NCBI RefSeq assembly: GCF_036898095.1
Contig: NC_090763.1
Span: forward strand, 53,192,285-53,256,284
Reading direction: 5' to 3'
From: Palaemon carinicauda
Lineage: Eukaryota > Arthropoda > Malacostraca > Decapoda > Palaemonidae
Length of the DNA: 64,000 nt
In this document: one piece after another, positions 1 through 10,763 of the stretch
Position numbering within the stretch: the stretch's first letter is position 1
Layout of the letters: each line of letters begins with the position of its first letter
Translations under genes and position numbers: made by a program
The notes under the pieces: generated by a model
Databases searched by the model: none
What the model was told of the DNA's origin: nothing
Seen by the model: only the letters and a program-made list of their open reading frames with translations

Positions 1-2
1 GT

Positions 3-1808
3 TCAGAAACTGATTTTGCGTTTCGCATAAACTCAGTCAACAAAGGTGCAAAGAAACATATCATGGTAGAAGTAATCATCAATGGTAAACCAATTTTGAT
101 GCAAGTTGACACAGCAGCCGATGTATCAATTATGTCTGAGAAAATGGCTAAAAGCATTCCTAATTTGTTATTAGAAGGTACAAATAGAGTTTTGAAAAGT
201 TATAATGGTTTTGATATTCAGGTAATAGGTGCTTCGAACGTAGAAGTACAGTACAAAGAACAGAAATTAGAGAGAATGCCATTAACAGTAGTAAAAGGTA
301 ATGGACAAACTTTGCTAGGTTTAGATTGGCTACAGTATTTGAAATTAGATTGGCCTAGTATTTTGAAGGTTACAGGTAGACGAGATGAAAACAAAAATGA
401 AATATCTATGGATAATATCATATCAGAGTTTCAAGACGTATTTGAAGATAAAATAGGTACAGTAAAGAACGCAAAGGCAATTTTAGTATTGAAACCTGAC
501 AGTTCTCCTAGATTTTTTGCTCCGAGACCAGTACCGTATGCATTGAAAAGTGCAGTTGAAACTGAAATCAGGAGATTAGAAAATGAAGGTTCCTGGGAAA
601 AGGTTACATATTCAGATTGGGCTACGCCATTAGTTCCTATTGTGAAGGAAAGTGGACAGGTTAGGTTATGTGGAGATTACAAAGTAACGTTAAATCCACA
701 ACTGCAAGTAGCTCAACATCCCTTACCAAATCCGAAAGACATGTTTGCAAATATGTCAGGATGCAGTGTTTTTTCTAAATTAGATTTAAGACAAGCATTT
801 CAACAGCTTCCCATGGATGAAACTTCACAAGAATTATGTACAGTAAATACATCCTTAGGTTTGTTTAGACCAAGGAGATTACCTTATGGAGTTGCAAGTA
901 GTCCAGCTATATGGCAACAAACTATGGATAAGATTTTTTCAGGAATGCAAGGAGTATTCATTTTTATAGATGATATTTGAATTGCTGGTAAAGACACAAG
1001 AGAACATAGAGAAAGATTGCGAACAGTTCTGAAGAAGTTGAAGGAACATAATATTAGAGTAAATAAGAACAAATGTATTTTAGAAGTTGATTCAGTGGAA
1101 TACTTAGGTTTTGTAATAAATGGCAAGGGTATTCACAAAACTAAAGAGAAGATTAAAGCTGTACAATCAACAAAAGTGCCAGAAAATGTTAAGGAATTAC
1201 AATCATTTCTAGGTTTAGTAACATTTTATGGGAATTTCATTCAGAATTTGTCTACAATTGCACATCCATTGTATACTCTGTTGAATAAGGGGGTAGAATG
1301 GAAGTGGACAAAAGAGTGTCAGGAATCTTTTGAAAGAATCAAGCAGGAAATAACATCACCTACATTCTTAGTACATTATCAAATGGATTTACCAGTTAAA
1401 TTAGTATGTGATGAATCAAACATAGGTTTAGGTGTAGTATTATCTCATGTAATGCCAGATGGAACAGAAAAACCAATTGCATTCACTTCTAGAGTATTGA
1501 ACAAGGCAGAAAGGAATTACTCTCAAATAGAAAAGGAAGGTTTAGCATTAGTTTATGGAGTTAAAAAATTCCATATGTATCTTTATGGTAGGAAAAAGTT
1601 CACACTTGTTACAGATCATAAACCTTTATTAGCAATATTGGGTCCTAAAGCAAGTTTACCTACGTTGGTGGCTGCAAGACTACAACGTTGGGCAGTTACG
1701 TTAGCAGCGTACCACTATGATATAGAATACCGTCCAACATCAAACATGGGTAATGCAGATGCTTTATACTTGGCGGGGATAAAACAAACCAGTAGGAATC
1801 ATGAGTGA
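3..1808 (+). pseudogene. Ty3/Gypsy-like pol fragment (protease, RT, RNase H)
   Basis: This is part of an LTR-retrotransposon polyprotein. The frame is already open at base 3, so the element starts outside the window. In order: a retropepsin-like protease with a VDTAADVS active site (the usual motif is DTGA), a reverse transcriptase with LCGDYK, KLDLRQAFQQ and the catalytic FIDD (YLDD in most relatives), then an RNase H with CDES and TDHKPL. A TGA at 978-980, directly after FIDDI, breaks an otherwise continuous frame that resumes through 1808. The frame ends just after the RNase H, where an integrase would normally follow; no integrase, LTR or primer-binding site is visible. Homology is clear from the motifs. 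It is a dead, truncated copy. The assignment to Ty3/Gypsy rather than another LTR clade rests on the protease-RT-RNase H order. Confidence 0.85.
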
Positions 1809-2139
1809 TACCTGTATGGTATGATAGTAGGTAACTTTGTAGCAACTGGTACTTGGAAATACAAGCATCAAGTTTCGAAAGTTCTACTGCAATTCTATTT
1901 TTGTGAATTGGATAGGAATAACAATTAATGAGAACATGTTTTAGGAAAAAAATCCAGAAAACCGCTAAAATTTTTCATACAAAGCTAAAATTTCCCGCTA
2001 GCCGCTAAACTCATTTTCTTCCCGCTAGATTGAAGCACAAAGATCCAGATCTAGCGGGAAAACCGCTAAAATGGCAACACTGTCCAGGCAGTTTACCCGT
2101 AGACAAAGCTCCAGAGGAGTATGATGACAGTGTTCTGTT
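1809..2139. other. Spacer with a CCCGCTAG hairpin
   Basis: No gene is seen. The stretch holds a short imperfect repeat (CCCGCTAG and CCGCTAAA appear several times between 1990 and 2075) and a hairpin with a 12-bp perfect stem, arms 2019-2030 and 2049-2060. It lies between the Gypsy remnant and the LINE, so it may be a relic of an element end. Confidence 0.5.
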
Positions 2140-2531
2140 AATTTCAGGGAAGAAGTTAGAGAAGAGGTTAAAGAGATAATGGAAAAGGAAAAGAGGAAAA
2201 ATAATCTGGTAATATATAATGTCGAGGAATGCATAGAAGGAAGCACAGAGGAAAAACAAAGAAAGGGTAAGGATAGGTGTGAGCGACTGTTTAAAGATAA
2301 TATAGGGGTAACTGGAGTTGAAGTAGTGGAAACAGTCAGGTTAGGTAGGTTGGAAATAGGTAATAGACCAGCTGATAGCCAAGACGTTAGAAACCAAAGA
2401 AATAAACCTAGGCCATTACTAGTAAAAATGAAAAGTGAAAGAGAGAAGTGGACAATTATGGGAAAGGCTAAGAACCTTAGAAATTGTCCAGAAACATGAG
2501 AAAGTAGAATCTTTATAGCGCCAGATCTAAC

Positions 2532-2584
<53 letters not shown>

Positions 2585-2715
2585 AAGATAGGCGCTTAAG
2601 GGAAGAATTACAAACAAAGAGACAAAATGGTGAAGATGGATGGTTCATAAAGAAGGGAAAATTACACAGAAGGGAAAATTTTCGTCGGAACGAGGAAGAC
2701 ACACAAGAACTTTAA
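2140..2715 (+). pseudogene. LINE ORF1-like (RNA-binding protein), broken
   Basis: First ORF of a non-LTR retrotransposon. From the ATG at 2179 the protein reads NNLVIYNVEE, then VETVRLGR, RPRPLLVKM and KWTIMGKAKNLR, a pattern typical of the RRM-like domain of LINE ORF1 proteins that coat the element RNA. The frame is open a little upstream (from about 2140), with a Glu/Lys-rich, probably coiled-coil start, so the 5' end is probably truncated. A TGA at 2497-2499 breaks the frame. The same frame continues as ESRIFIAPDLT, then runs through a (GA)n microsatellite coding for repeated Arg-Glu, then EQDRRLREEL to a stop at 2713-2715. The end overlaps the start of the next ORF in another frame, as is common in LINEs. 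Confidence 0.7.
2534..2583. repeat. (GA)n microsatellite inside ORF1
   Basis: About 24 GA units lie inside the ORF1 reading frame. They encode alternating Arg-Glu at the place where related ORF1 proteins have a charged helix. Confidence 0.95.
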
Positions 2716-5700
2716 GGAAAGAAGAAGAATATAAACACAAAATCAAAGAAAACTTTAAGATTTACTTGTTGAACATACAATGCTTAACAAAACAAAAACT
2801 GATGGAAGTTGAGAAGGAATTAAATAGTAGAAATGAACTTTTTTGCTTGACAGAAACACACAAAAAGTTAGATAGATTAAATTTAAGTAATGGTGTTAAA
2901 AAGGTAGAAAATATGAGGAATATGGATGATAAAAAAGGAGGAGGTCTGATGATACTTTATAGAAATAGTGACAGTCTAGAATTGGAAAAGATAGAAACTA
3001 AAAGTAAAGACCTGTTGCATGTTAAGTGTAATGCTTATAAGCATACATTTAGATTATTGTTGGTTTATTTTTCAGCAGGGAATACTGAAGAAGACAAAAG
3101 TAGGGATAAGATAATAAAACAGGAATGTGAAAGAATTATTAGAAATCTAAATGAAGAAGAGGCATTGATGATATTAGGGGATTTCAACGGACATGTAGGA
3201 TTTTTAGGTTACCAGAATTTAGACAGGAACGGGGAAATGATTCTCGATTGGATGAATGACCATGGGTTAGTCCTATTGAATGGAGATTTAAGATGCAAAG
3301 GTATGTATACATGGGAAAGATTGCAACAAAAAAGTGTAATAGACTACGTACTAGTAAACGAACAAATGTATAAAAACTTTAGGGAAATGATTATAGACGA
3401 GGAAAAATTGAACTTTGACATCTCAGATCATAATCTGATCACTATAGAGCTGGAATTCATGAGTGACCAGAATAAAAATTTTAATAAAGGAAGATGGGAG
3501 GAAGTAAAATACTTTAGGACAGATGAAAATAGTTTAAGAGAATATACAACAAGAGTAGAGGAAATAGTAAGAGATAGACAAATAGACAGAATAGAAGGAA
3601 TGGATCTGATAATAAAAGAGGCTGCAGAAGAAAAGTTGGCAAGATTATATAAAAGGAAAGTTCTTGATGAAGAAAAGGTACATGAGCAACCCTGGATGAA
3701 CGATGAAATAAGAAAAGGTGTAAAGGTAAGGAAGGATTTAAACAGAAAGAAAAGAAATTAATCCAACATTGTAGTAAAAAAGGTATTAGAAGAGAGATAT
3801 GATCAAAAGAAGAGGGAAGTGCAAGAAATGATAAAGAAGGAAATTACTAGATTTGAAAAAAAGGTAACAGAAGAAATAAAAATGGATAAAAATAAAAAAC
3901 TCTGGGAGAATATTGATAGAATAAGGAACAGACAGAAAGCCCATGGCAAAGTTATACAACTTTATGGAGAACAAGGAAATAAGCTAAATAAGGAAGAAAC
4001 AAAAGAGGAATTAATCAAGTACTGGAAAACTATATATTGTAAACATGAAAATAAAATAGACTCAGTTTGGAATGAAGAAAAACAAATAGAATATGAAAAT
4101 AAAATAGCACATCAGGAAGAGACCACAAGAATAGATGAATATAATATCCCGGACATACTTAGGGAACACTATGACCTTGTAATGGTAACAAAAGGGAAAA
4201 TAAAACCAATGAAAAATCCAAAAATCACAACAGAAAAAGTAAAGAATTGCCTGGGAAAATTAAAGGCAAAAAAAGCGACAGGACCAGATGGCCTAAAACC
4301 CGAACTATATAAGGCACTAGGAAAAAGCAAAATATGTCTTGAAACCTTACAGAAATGTTATCAAAATGAGTTGGATGAAAAAGAAAAACCAAATATGTGG
4401 AAGAAGTCAAGAACAAAGATGATTGAAAAGAAAATAAGGCCAATGGCAAAAGACTTAAGACCCATAGCTCTATTAAATATTTCTTATAAAATATTCATGA
4501 TGATGGTAAAAGAGGAAATAGAAAACCACATAAGAATGAATGAAGAAGACAATGAATGTCAAGCCGGATTTACAGGTGGAGGCAGGATAGAGGACAATAT
4601 CTTTATATTACAGTATTGTGTGGAAGAGAGCTATAGTAACAAGAAACCCCTAATAGTAACCGCGATAGATTTTAGTAAAGCATTTGACTCTGTAAAAAGG
4701 GAGGTATTAATAGTTTTAAAAGAATATAAAATTAACACCAAAATCATAAGTGCAATTGCAAATATTTATCAAGGAGATACTACGGGCATTGACTTAGGAG
4801 AAGGTATAGAACAAGAAATGGAGGTTACAAGTGGAATTAAACAAGGTTGCACAGGATCAACTTCACTTTTTAAACTGATTACGTATATTGTCATGAAGAA
4901 AATAGAAGAGGAAGGAAACGGTTTCAGAAATCAATTAATAAAGATAGAATCATTATTTTTTGCAGATGATGCCTTAATAATTGCACAGGATATACATAAT
5001 GCAAAGCGTAACATTCAGATATTAGTAGAAACTAGTAAAAAATGTGGGTTGGAAATTAATAAAGAAAAGAGTAATATTATGATTTACAATATGAAAGAAA
5101 AGCCAGATAACAGAGGGAATCAAAGTAGTAGAAAGTTATACATTCTTAGGAATAAAGCTAGACAATAGTAGGAATATATTTAAAACTCAGAAAAGGGTAA
5201 TGATAGAAAAGGCACAAAAATTAGCTAATCTAACATATTCAGTTATAGAGAAAAGTTGCAATAAAGTGATGTTAGGAAAAACGTTCTGGAAAAGTATTGC
5301 TTTACCATCTATTTTGTATGGAACAAATGTTATAAATCTAACAGAAACTGAAATAGAGAAACTACAAAGAATAGAGAATGGGGTATACAGGAAGATTTTA
5401 GGTGCCACTAAAAGCACAGCTAATACTGCTCTAAGAGGGGGAGATAGGTGCATCTTCTATGAAAGCAAGGGTGATGGATGGGAAGCTGTAGTACTTAAAT
5501 CGTACCCTGAATGGAAAGAAGGAAATACTGAAAATAATTATCCAGGATATTCAAGAAAAAGAAGGAAGATGGTGGAAACAATCTGCAAAGTATTTGGAAG
5601 AATTAAGTTTAGGCATAAGACAAATAAGAAGAATGAACAAGGCAGAAATAAAGACGGAAACCAGAAAGTGGGATACTGAAAAGTGGAAAGAAGAAATAGA

Positions 5701-6005
5701 AAGTAAAGTGAGCTTAGAAATATATAGAACGTGGAAGAAAGAAATTAAAGAAGAGTTAATTTATGACAATACATTTGCTTCAGTGATATTTTTTTAGAGC
5801 AAGAACTAATAAGTTAAAACTAAATATTGTAAATAGACACAATGGAGGGAATGTAAACTGTAATTTTTGTGAAAATGAGGAGGAAGATTTGATACATTTT
5901 TTGTTATTTTGCCAGGAATATAGAAAAGAAAGGAATGAGGTAATTGAGCTACAACAACCATACGACGAAGACCCAAAGAAAATAGTAGGATTATTTTTTA
6001 TTTAG
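2640..6005 (+). pseudogene. LINE ORF2: AP endonuclease, reverse transcriptase, C-terminal zinc motif
   Basis: Second ORF of the LINE. Residues 40-270 (from 2640) are an APE-type endonuclease with LNIQCL, TETHK, ILGDFNGHVG, VIDYVLV and the terminal ISDHNLITIE; this nicks the target DNA. Next is a reverse transcriptase with GPDGLKPELYK, RPIALLN, AIDFSKAFDSV, GIKQGC and the catalytic FFADDA near 4960. The C-terminus carries CNFC...H...C near 5850. The frame is broken at least four times: TAA at 3759-3761, a shift near 5100-5115, another near 5435-5445, and a shift at the T7 run near 5790 just before the zinc motif. Pieces are 2640-3761, 3819-5168, 5200-5440 and 5440-5797. It is dead. I do not assign a clade. 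Confidence 0.85.
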
Positions 6006-6139
6006 TGAAACAAATATAGAAAAGAAAAAAAGAAGTATTAAACATAATGTGGAAGAAAAGGCAAAACAGCACAAGAAGATGAGCGTTAGAGGCGCCGTTG
6101 TAAAGGCTATGCCTCACCCCAGAACCTGAACCTGAAAAA

Positions 6140-6523
6140 ATAGAAGAAACTATTGAAGAAAAAAAGAAAATAATGAAAAAATTAAGATTAATTAAAGGAA
6201 ATGACCCTATGCCTTATATCAGAGAAATGTATCTGGATAAGGCATCCCTTGTGATGAAAGCAAGATTAAATATGCTCAACTTAAAAGCAAATTTCAGGGG
6301 AAAATATGATGACAATTTGTGTGATTTATGCAAAGAGGAAGAAGACACCACCGAACATTTATTTTTATGCCCAAAGTTAGAACAGCTAAAGAATGTAGAA
6401 ATAAGTTTAGGTATGCTGAAAAATCCTAGCAGGGATCTGGCTGCATATATAGATAGGGCAATGAATATAAAAGAAGAGTTTAGGAAGCCCAAACTGATTA
6501 CCACAACAGGTTGCCAAAACTGA
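6140..6523 (+). pseudogene. Second LINE C-terminal fragment
   Basis: This short open frame (from the ATG at 6173) contains NLCDLCKEEED followed by TEHLFLCPKLE, the same CX2C...HX4C zinc motif as the end of the preceding LINE, but with clearly different sequence. The part before it (MKKLRLIKGNDPMPYIREMYL) resembles the linker just before the motif in LINE ORF2 proteins. It is the 3' end of another, 5'-truncated LINE lying in tandem with the first. Confidence 0.6.
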
Positions 6524-7130
6524 TGATAGCAAGGTGTTATCCTATTCAATTTCAAAGTAGAAGGGAATAAAAGTAAAGATTGTGAATCTCATTATGATAT
6601 TAATTTATTTAAGGCACAGATGATATAAACTTAATAATAAGAATAAGCTAAGAAGCTTTGCACCTATCTATAAAGAGATCGAGTGCCCGCAAACTTATTT
6701 TGCGGAGTGAGCAATAAGGAACCAGGAACCAGGAGACTCAAATGAGCAAATCATAACAATAACATTGAATAATGTGTTACAAAAATCATTTACGAGGAAG
6801 ATGATCTTGGTAAGTATTAATTGGTGTATATTGTGGTGTTTGAACTTATTTTTATAATGATTTATGCCAGAAATCCATCGTTTTCGAGTTATGGTTGGAT
6901 GACTACAACTGGAAAGCTGAAAGGGCTTGCGTTAGGTATTGTAATAATAATAATAATAATAATAATAATGTTTATTGGACAAAAAATATTTACATTCAAA
7001 GATTTACAAAAAGAAAAAAAGACTCAGCCCATGTGGAGTTGATTATGTCTTTAAATTAACTTTTTTAAGGTTTATTGGGAGCCTTTGTATATCAGCGGGC
7101 AGTTCCTCCCCTTTGGATTAAAAATTGACA
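6524..7130. other. Non-coding stretch with (AAT)n
   Basis: No gene is seen. There is a short (AAT) microsatellite at 6944-6970. Part of this may be the 3' tail of the preceding LINE fragment. Confidence 0.4.
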
Positions 7131-7280
7131 GCTAACCTAAACTTTCCCCCCTAACCTAACCTACAAGCCGTGTCCTTAACTCTTTACCTAACAAGGGGGG
7201 TCTAACGCCCCCCTTGCGACCCCTCCCCTCCACTGCTGTATTCTAAGTTAGCTGTAATCATACATACAGGTGGCCGCTAT
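7131..7280. other. C-rich stretch with CCTAA units
   Basis: A locally C-rich block in AT-rich surroundings. It holds CCCTAACCTAACC near 7150, two units of the arthropod telomere repeat on the C strand, and runs of C and G. It is too short to call an interstitial telomere and looks more like an unclassified repeat. Confidence 0.3.
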
Positions 7281-7751
7281 CATACATACACCCCATTTAT
7301 TGTTTCCGCTAGATATCATCATCATAAAAACCCAGTTATGGTTATAAAAAAATAGTCATAATCGAATCCCAGTAATAGTAAGAAAGCATGATTAAAACAC
7401 TAGAGCTTATGGGTTTTATTATTGTTACATACGGAAAAAGCTTTTCTACCAAAAGACAGGTGTGTTTCCTTTAGAAAAATGTCCGTTTTCTTTGAAAATG
7501 ACAATTATTTTCACTGCAAATAAAAACTTAATTATTTAAGAATTAATTGTCAATGGGTTAACGTGCAAAGCTCAGCCTGTACTGCTTGCCAGTACATAGG
7601 AGCGTGATGTTTTAGTATTTCCGCGAGTGAAGCAAGCGCATAGTGGAGCCAAAACCATTAGATTTCTTAAAAATTTCCCCGTTCCTAGACGGTCTAACAA
7701 GTTTTTGGTTTATCATCTGTTGAAATAAAGATCAAATTCAGTGAAAGCACA

Positions 7752-7873
7752 TTATTTACTGAAGGAAAAACCATTTTTTGTGTTCAAAATGTTGTTCCGT
7801 TCGTAACTATAAAATTTACCAAAGGAAAACCATTTTTTCTGTTCAAAATATTGTTCTGTCAGTAACTATAATT
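7752..7873. repeat. Tandem duplication, about 60 bp x 2
   Basis: Two imperfect copies share CCATTTTTT, GTTCAAAAT and GTAACTATAA. No coding potential is seen around it. Confidence 0.7.
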
Positions 7874-8109
7874 TTACTAGCTTTTGTTTGCCATGGCTTC
7901 TGAGCACGTAGAAAATGTGACTTTTTAATTTCATTTTCTATATAATCGTTATATCTGTGTCCTTCGAACTGAAAAAAACCTCCTTAATTTATTGAGTGTA
8001 TTTACCTGTGTTGGTATGCCAAATTATCACTTGATTATATAATGGTCTTTCTTCTGGCAACTCGCTACACGCTTTACCTCCGTTGAATAGTGTTTGGGTG
8101 CTAATTCAC

Positions 8110-8417
8110 TTAACCCTTTTACCCCCAGGCTATTTGGAAATTTCCAACCCTTAACCCCCAGGGGGTTATTTTTTTCCCAGCACATTTTGCAGTATATTTT
8201 ATTTAAATTGCTCTAACAGCCTTAATTTTTGTCATAGAGAGGTCAGGTTGGTCTCATTCTCTTGGAAAATACCTGAATTTTCTCAAAAAATTATCAAAAA
8301 TATGAAAAAAAATTTTTGTAGGATTTGTTTGCAAAGACGTACTCGTACGTCCATGGGGGTAAAGGGATGGCTTTTGTGAAAAGTACCAGTACGTCCTTTT
8401 GGGGGTAAAAGGGTTAA
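8110..8417. mobile_element. piggyBac-like MITE, copy 1
   Basis: A 308-bp non-coding element. Both ends carry the inverted repeat CCCTTTTACCCCCA, each directly flanked by TTAA (8110-8113 and 8414-8417). TTAA target duplication with CCC-starting termini is the hallmark of the piggyBac superfamily. A second copy with the same interior lies at 26473-26787. Inner motifs GTACGTCC and GGGGGTAAA recur near the right end. There is no transposase, so it would need one in trans. Confidence 0.8.
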
Positions 8418-8774
8418 CTAATTTATCACTTAATTCAATTGTATTTTGCTCTGCCACAGCTTGCTTCACTTTTAATTCAACATAATCCCATTGCTCCTAT
8501 GTTCTGGCAAGCGGAACATGTTTTGCCCGACTCGTTAACCTGGTGGACTGGTATCTATAATTGTTTTTAACTTTTTGACAAATTCAGTTTGAACAAATAA
8601 ATGTTACCAATTTAATCTTGCTCAACATAAGATGATAAAACAGGATAACAGAATTAATTGAATTACAGCATAATACTTGAAAATTTGTATAATTAACTGA
8701 ATAAAAACATTGATATACAAACAGAGGGGTAAATACGTATTTAACAATGGGATGAGTTGTAGCTTTGTGCTACA

Positions 8775-8997
8775 TTATTATTATTATTATTAATTGCCAA
8801 GTTACAACCCTAGTTGGAAAAGCAGGATGCTATAAGCCCAGGGGGCCCCAACAGGGAAAATAGCCCAGTGAGGAAAGGAAACAAGGAAAAATGAAATATT
8901 TTAAGAATAGTAATAATATTGAAATAAATATTTCTTATATAAACTATAAAAACTTTAACAAAACAAGAGGAAGAGAACATGAACTTGGCTTCCATTT
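8775..8997 (-). repeat. Dispersed repeat R1, truncated copy
   Basis: Begins with (ATT)n followed by AATTGCCAAGTTACAACCC, AGTTGGAAAAGCAGGATGC and AACAGGGAAAATAGCCCAG. The same core occurs at 23285-23550, 34430-34765, 50815-51010 and 61340-61975. Read on the minus strand it ends in an (AAT)n tail, as expected for a retroposed LINE 3' end or SINE. I recall it as abundant in shrimp DNA; that is memory, not a search. Confidence 0.75.
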
Positions 8998-9846
8998 CCC
9001 ATTATAAGATTTAAATATATCAAACACATTTCTTCCTTAACCATATATTGTTTCCATGATAAATAAAATTAGAGCTTTAATTACATTATATATTCCAGTA
9101 TTAAAAACAATAACAAAGGGGTTCAGATTATAGAATATTGGGCATTTTATTCTGTTTGAATAAGGAACATACAAAGAAAGCACCACCTATCAGTTCTTTT
9201 CCGAACTACTGGGAGGGAGGAGGCTCCTGTGGTAGGTGCCATAACAAAAGGAGCAAAACAGGATTTTTTTTTATTAAAATCTGTAGCTTCGTTAATGAAG
9301 GTTTCCGCCAGTAGTATATGGGGTTCATAATAGTGTGAATTAGTGTCCTAACTAATATTACATTATATTATTCTATAATAAAATTGTCCTAAAATACTCT
9401 GCCAATAGTGGACCACAGGTTAATTCTTTGAACATAGTATAGGCTATGCATTTAGGACATTGTAAATAGTATTTGGTCAGGCTATGTATTTTGGACAATA
9501 TAAATGCTGTTTCAGGCTTTTAATTGAGGTAAATTTGCATATTTGTACAATAAATCTAACAAAGAAAGTAAGAGGTTTACCCGGTGTAATCATAGGTGCT
9601 TTGAAAGGTTCTGATGACGATATTACTATAAGTTTAAATTAAGAGCTGCTTTCCTGCTCCTATCACACAGGGGAATCCTATGCACTACCTGAATTTTTCA
9701 AGATAGTGTACAAAGATGTTTGAAACACAAGTTAGAATATAATTAGCCTAAAAGATAATACCTGTTCCAGTACATATTCAACTTTTGTCATTTATATATG
9801 AGAAAATAGAGTTCAATCACCTCTCTCGTCAGTTGTTTACAGGTGG
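8998..9846. other. Non-coding stretch
   Basis: No gene is seen. Around 9430-9520 a motif with GGCTATG and GGACA followed by AAATAGTATTTGG is repeated twice, about 45 bp apart. The rest is featureless AT-rich DNA. Confidence 0.4.
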
Positions 9847-10117
9847 CCGGTGTGACGGTCTGAACGATCCCCCAGTCTCAGAATTCTCCTTGATAATCTG
9901 CGCATGCGCGAATATTACCGTTAGCCAGTGCATACGAAGTTGATGTTTTATTTTCCTGTAATGTTAGCGTGCGCAACTCAACATTACCGCTTGCCAGTAC
10001 ATACGAGCTTGATGTTTTATTTTCATGCGAGCGAAGCGAGCTAATGGCGGAAAAGAACCATTATACAATGTCAACGAGAATTCTGAGACCGGGTCATCGT
10101 TCAGACCGTCACACCGG
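9847..10117. mobile_element. 271-bp MITE with about 48-bp inverted repeats
   Basis: The left end 9847-9894 (CCGGTGTGACGGTCTGAACG...) and the right end 10070-10117 are reverse complements with only a few mismatches. Inside are two direct copies of a segment of about 42 bp (near 9918-9960 and 9986-10027) containing GCCAGT, CATACGA and TTGATGTTTTATTTTC. A related segment stands alone at 7585-7640. There is no ORF of its own and no clear target duplication, so the superfamily is not assigned. Confidence 0.75.
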
Positions 10118-10249
10118 TCTGCTAACAGCTGACTGCTCTTTTGAATCTTAGTTATCACATTTTGCTCTTAGTTCCTTCAAGCATTTGTGTGTATGGGTTC
10201 TTTTTACACCTATTACCTGTGCTTGTGGCCCAGTGTTTAATCCTTGTAG

Positions 10250-10755
10250 GATTTCCCTTCAGGAGGTCCTTCCCAAGAGCTCTTCTGCTCCTCGGAGCAT
10301 ACTGTCAAGGTTACTTGTCGTCCTTGTTTGATCTTTCCTCTTCAGAGGAAGATCTTGGACACCCCTGGCATCTTTCATCCTGGTCTTTAGGGACCTTCTA
10401 GATCCGGCGAGCAACTTCGAGGACATTTTTCAGCTGCAGTGCAGTTGTCGTCCTTTTTTGGTGTCCGCCTCTAAGATCAGTACTCTTTAGAGGAGGATCT
10501 CAGTTGCCTTTACCATCCTTCATCCTGACCTGCAGGGAATTTCATGGAACTTCTAGATTTGTAATTACTTTGAGGACTATTTGACCAGGTTGTATCCTTC
10601 AGGAGGTCCTCCTCCAGAGCTTTGATCTTTGGAGCATGCTCACAAGGTTGCCTGTCAACCTTGTCTGATCCTTCCTCTTCAGAGGAGAATCACTTAGGCC
10701 TCTAGCGTCTTCCATCCTGAGCTTCATGGAACTTCAGGGACTTCTAGTTCTGCTA
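10250..10755. repeat. Degenerate tandem repeat
   Basis: Blocks with TTCAGGAGGTCCT, TCTTCAGAGGA, CATCCTG and GGACTTCTAG recur two to three times over 500 bp at irregular spacing. Short open frames here come from the repeat; I see no protein. Confidence 0.55.
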
Positions 10756-10763
10756 CAACATAA

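Noticed and set aside
7146..7160. CCTAACCTAACC as an interstitial telomere
   Set aside because: Only two units, within a generally C-rich block; chance or part of an unrelated repeat is more likely.
8254..8469. Minus-strand frames in the two piggyBac-like MITEs
   Set aside because: They are similar to each other only because the MITEs are copies; no transposase motif.
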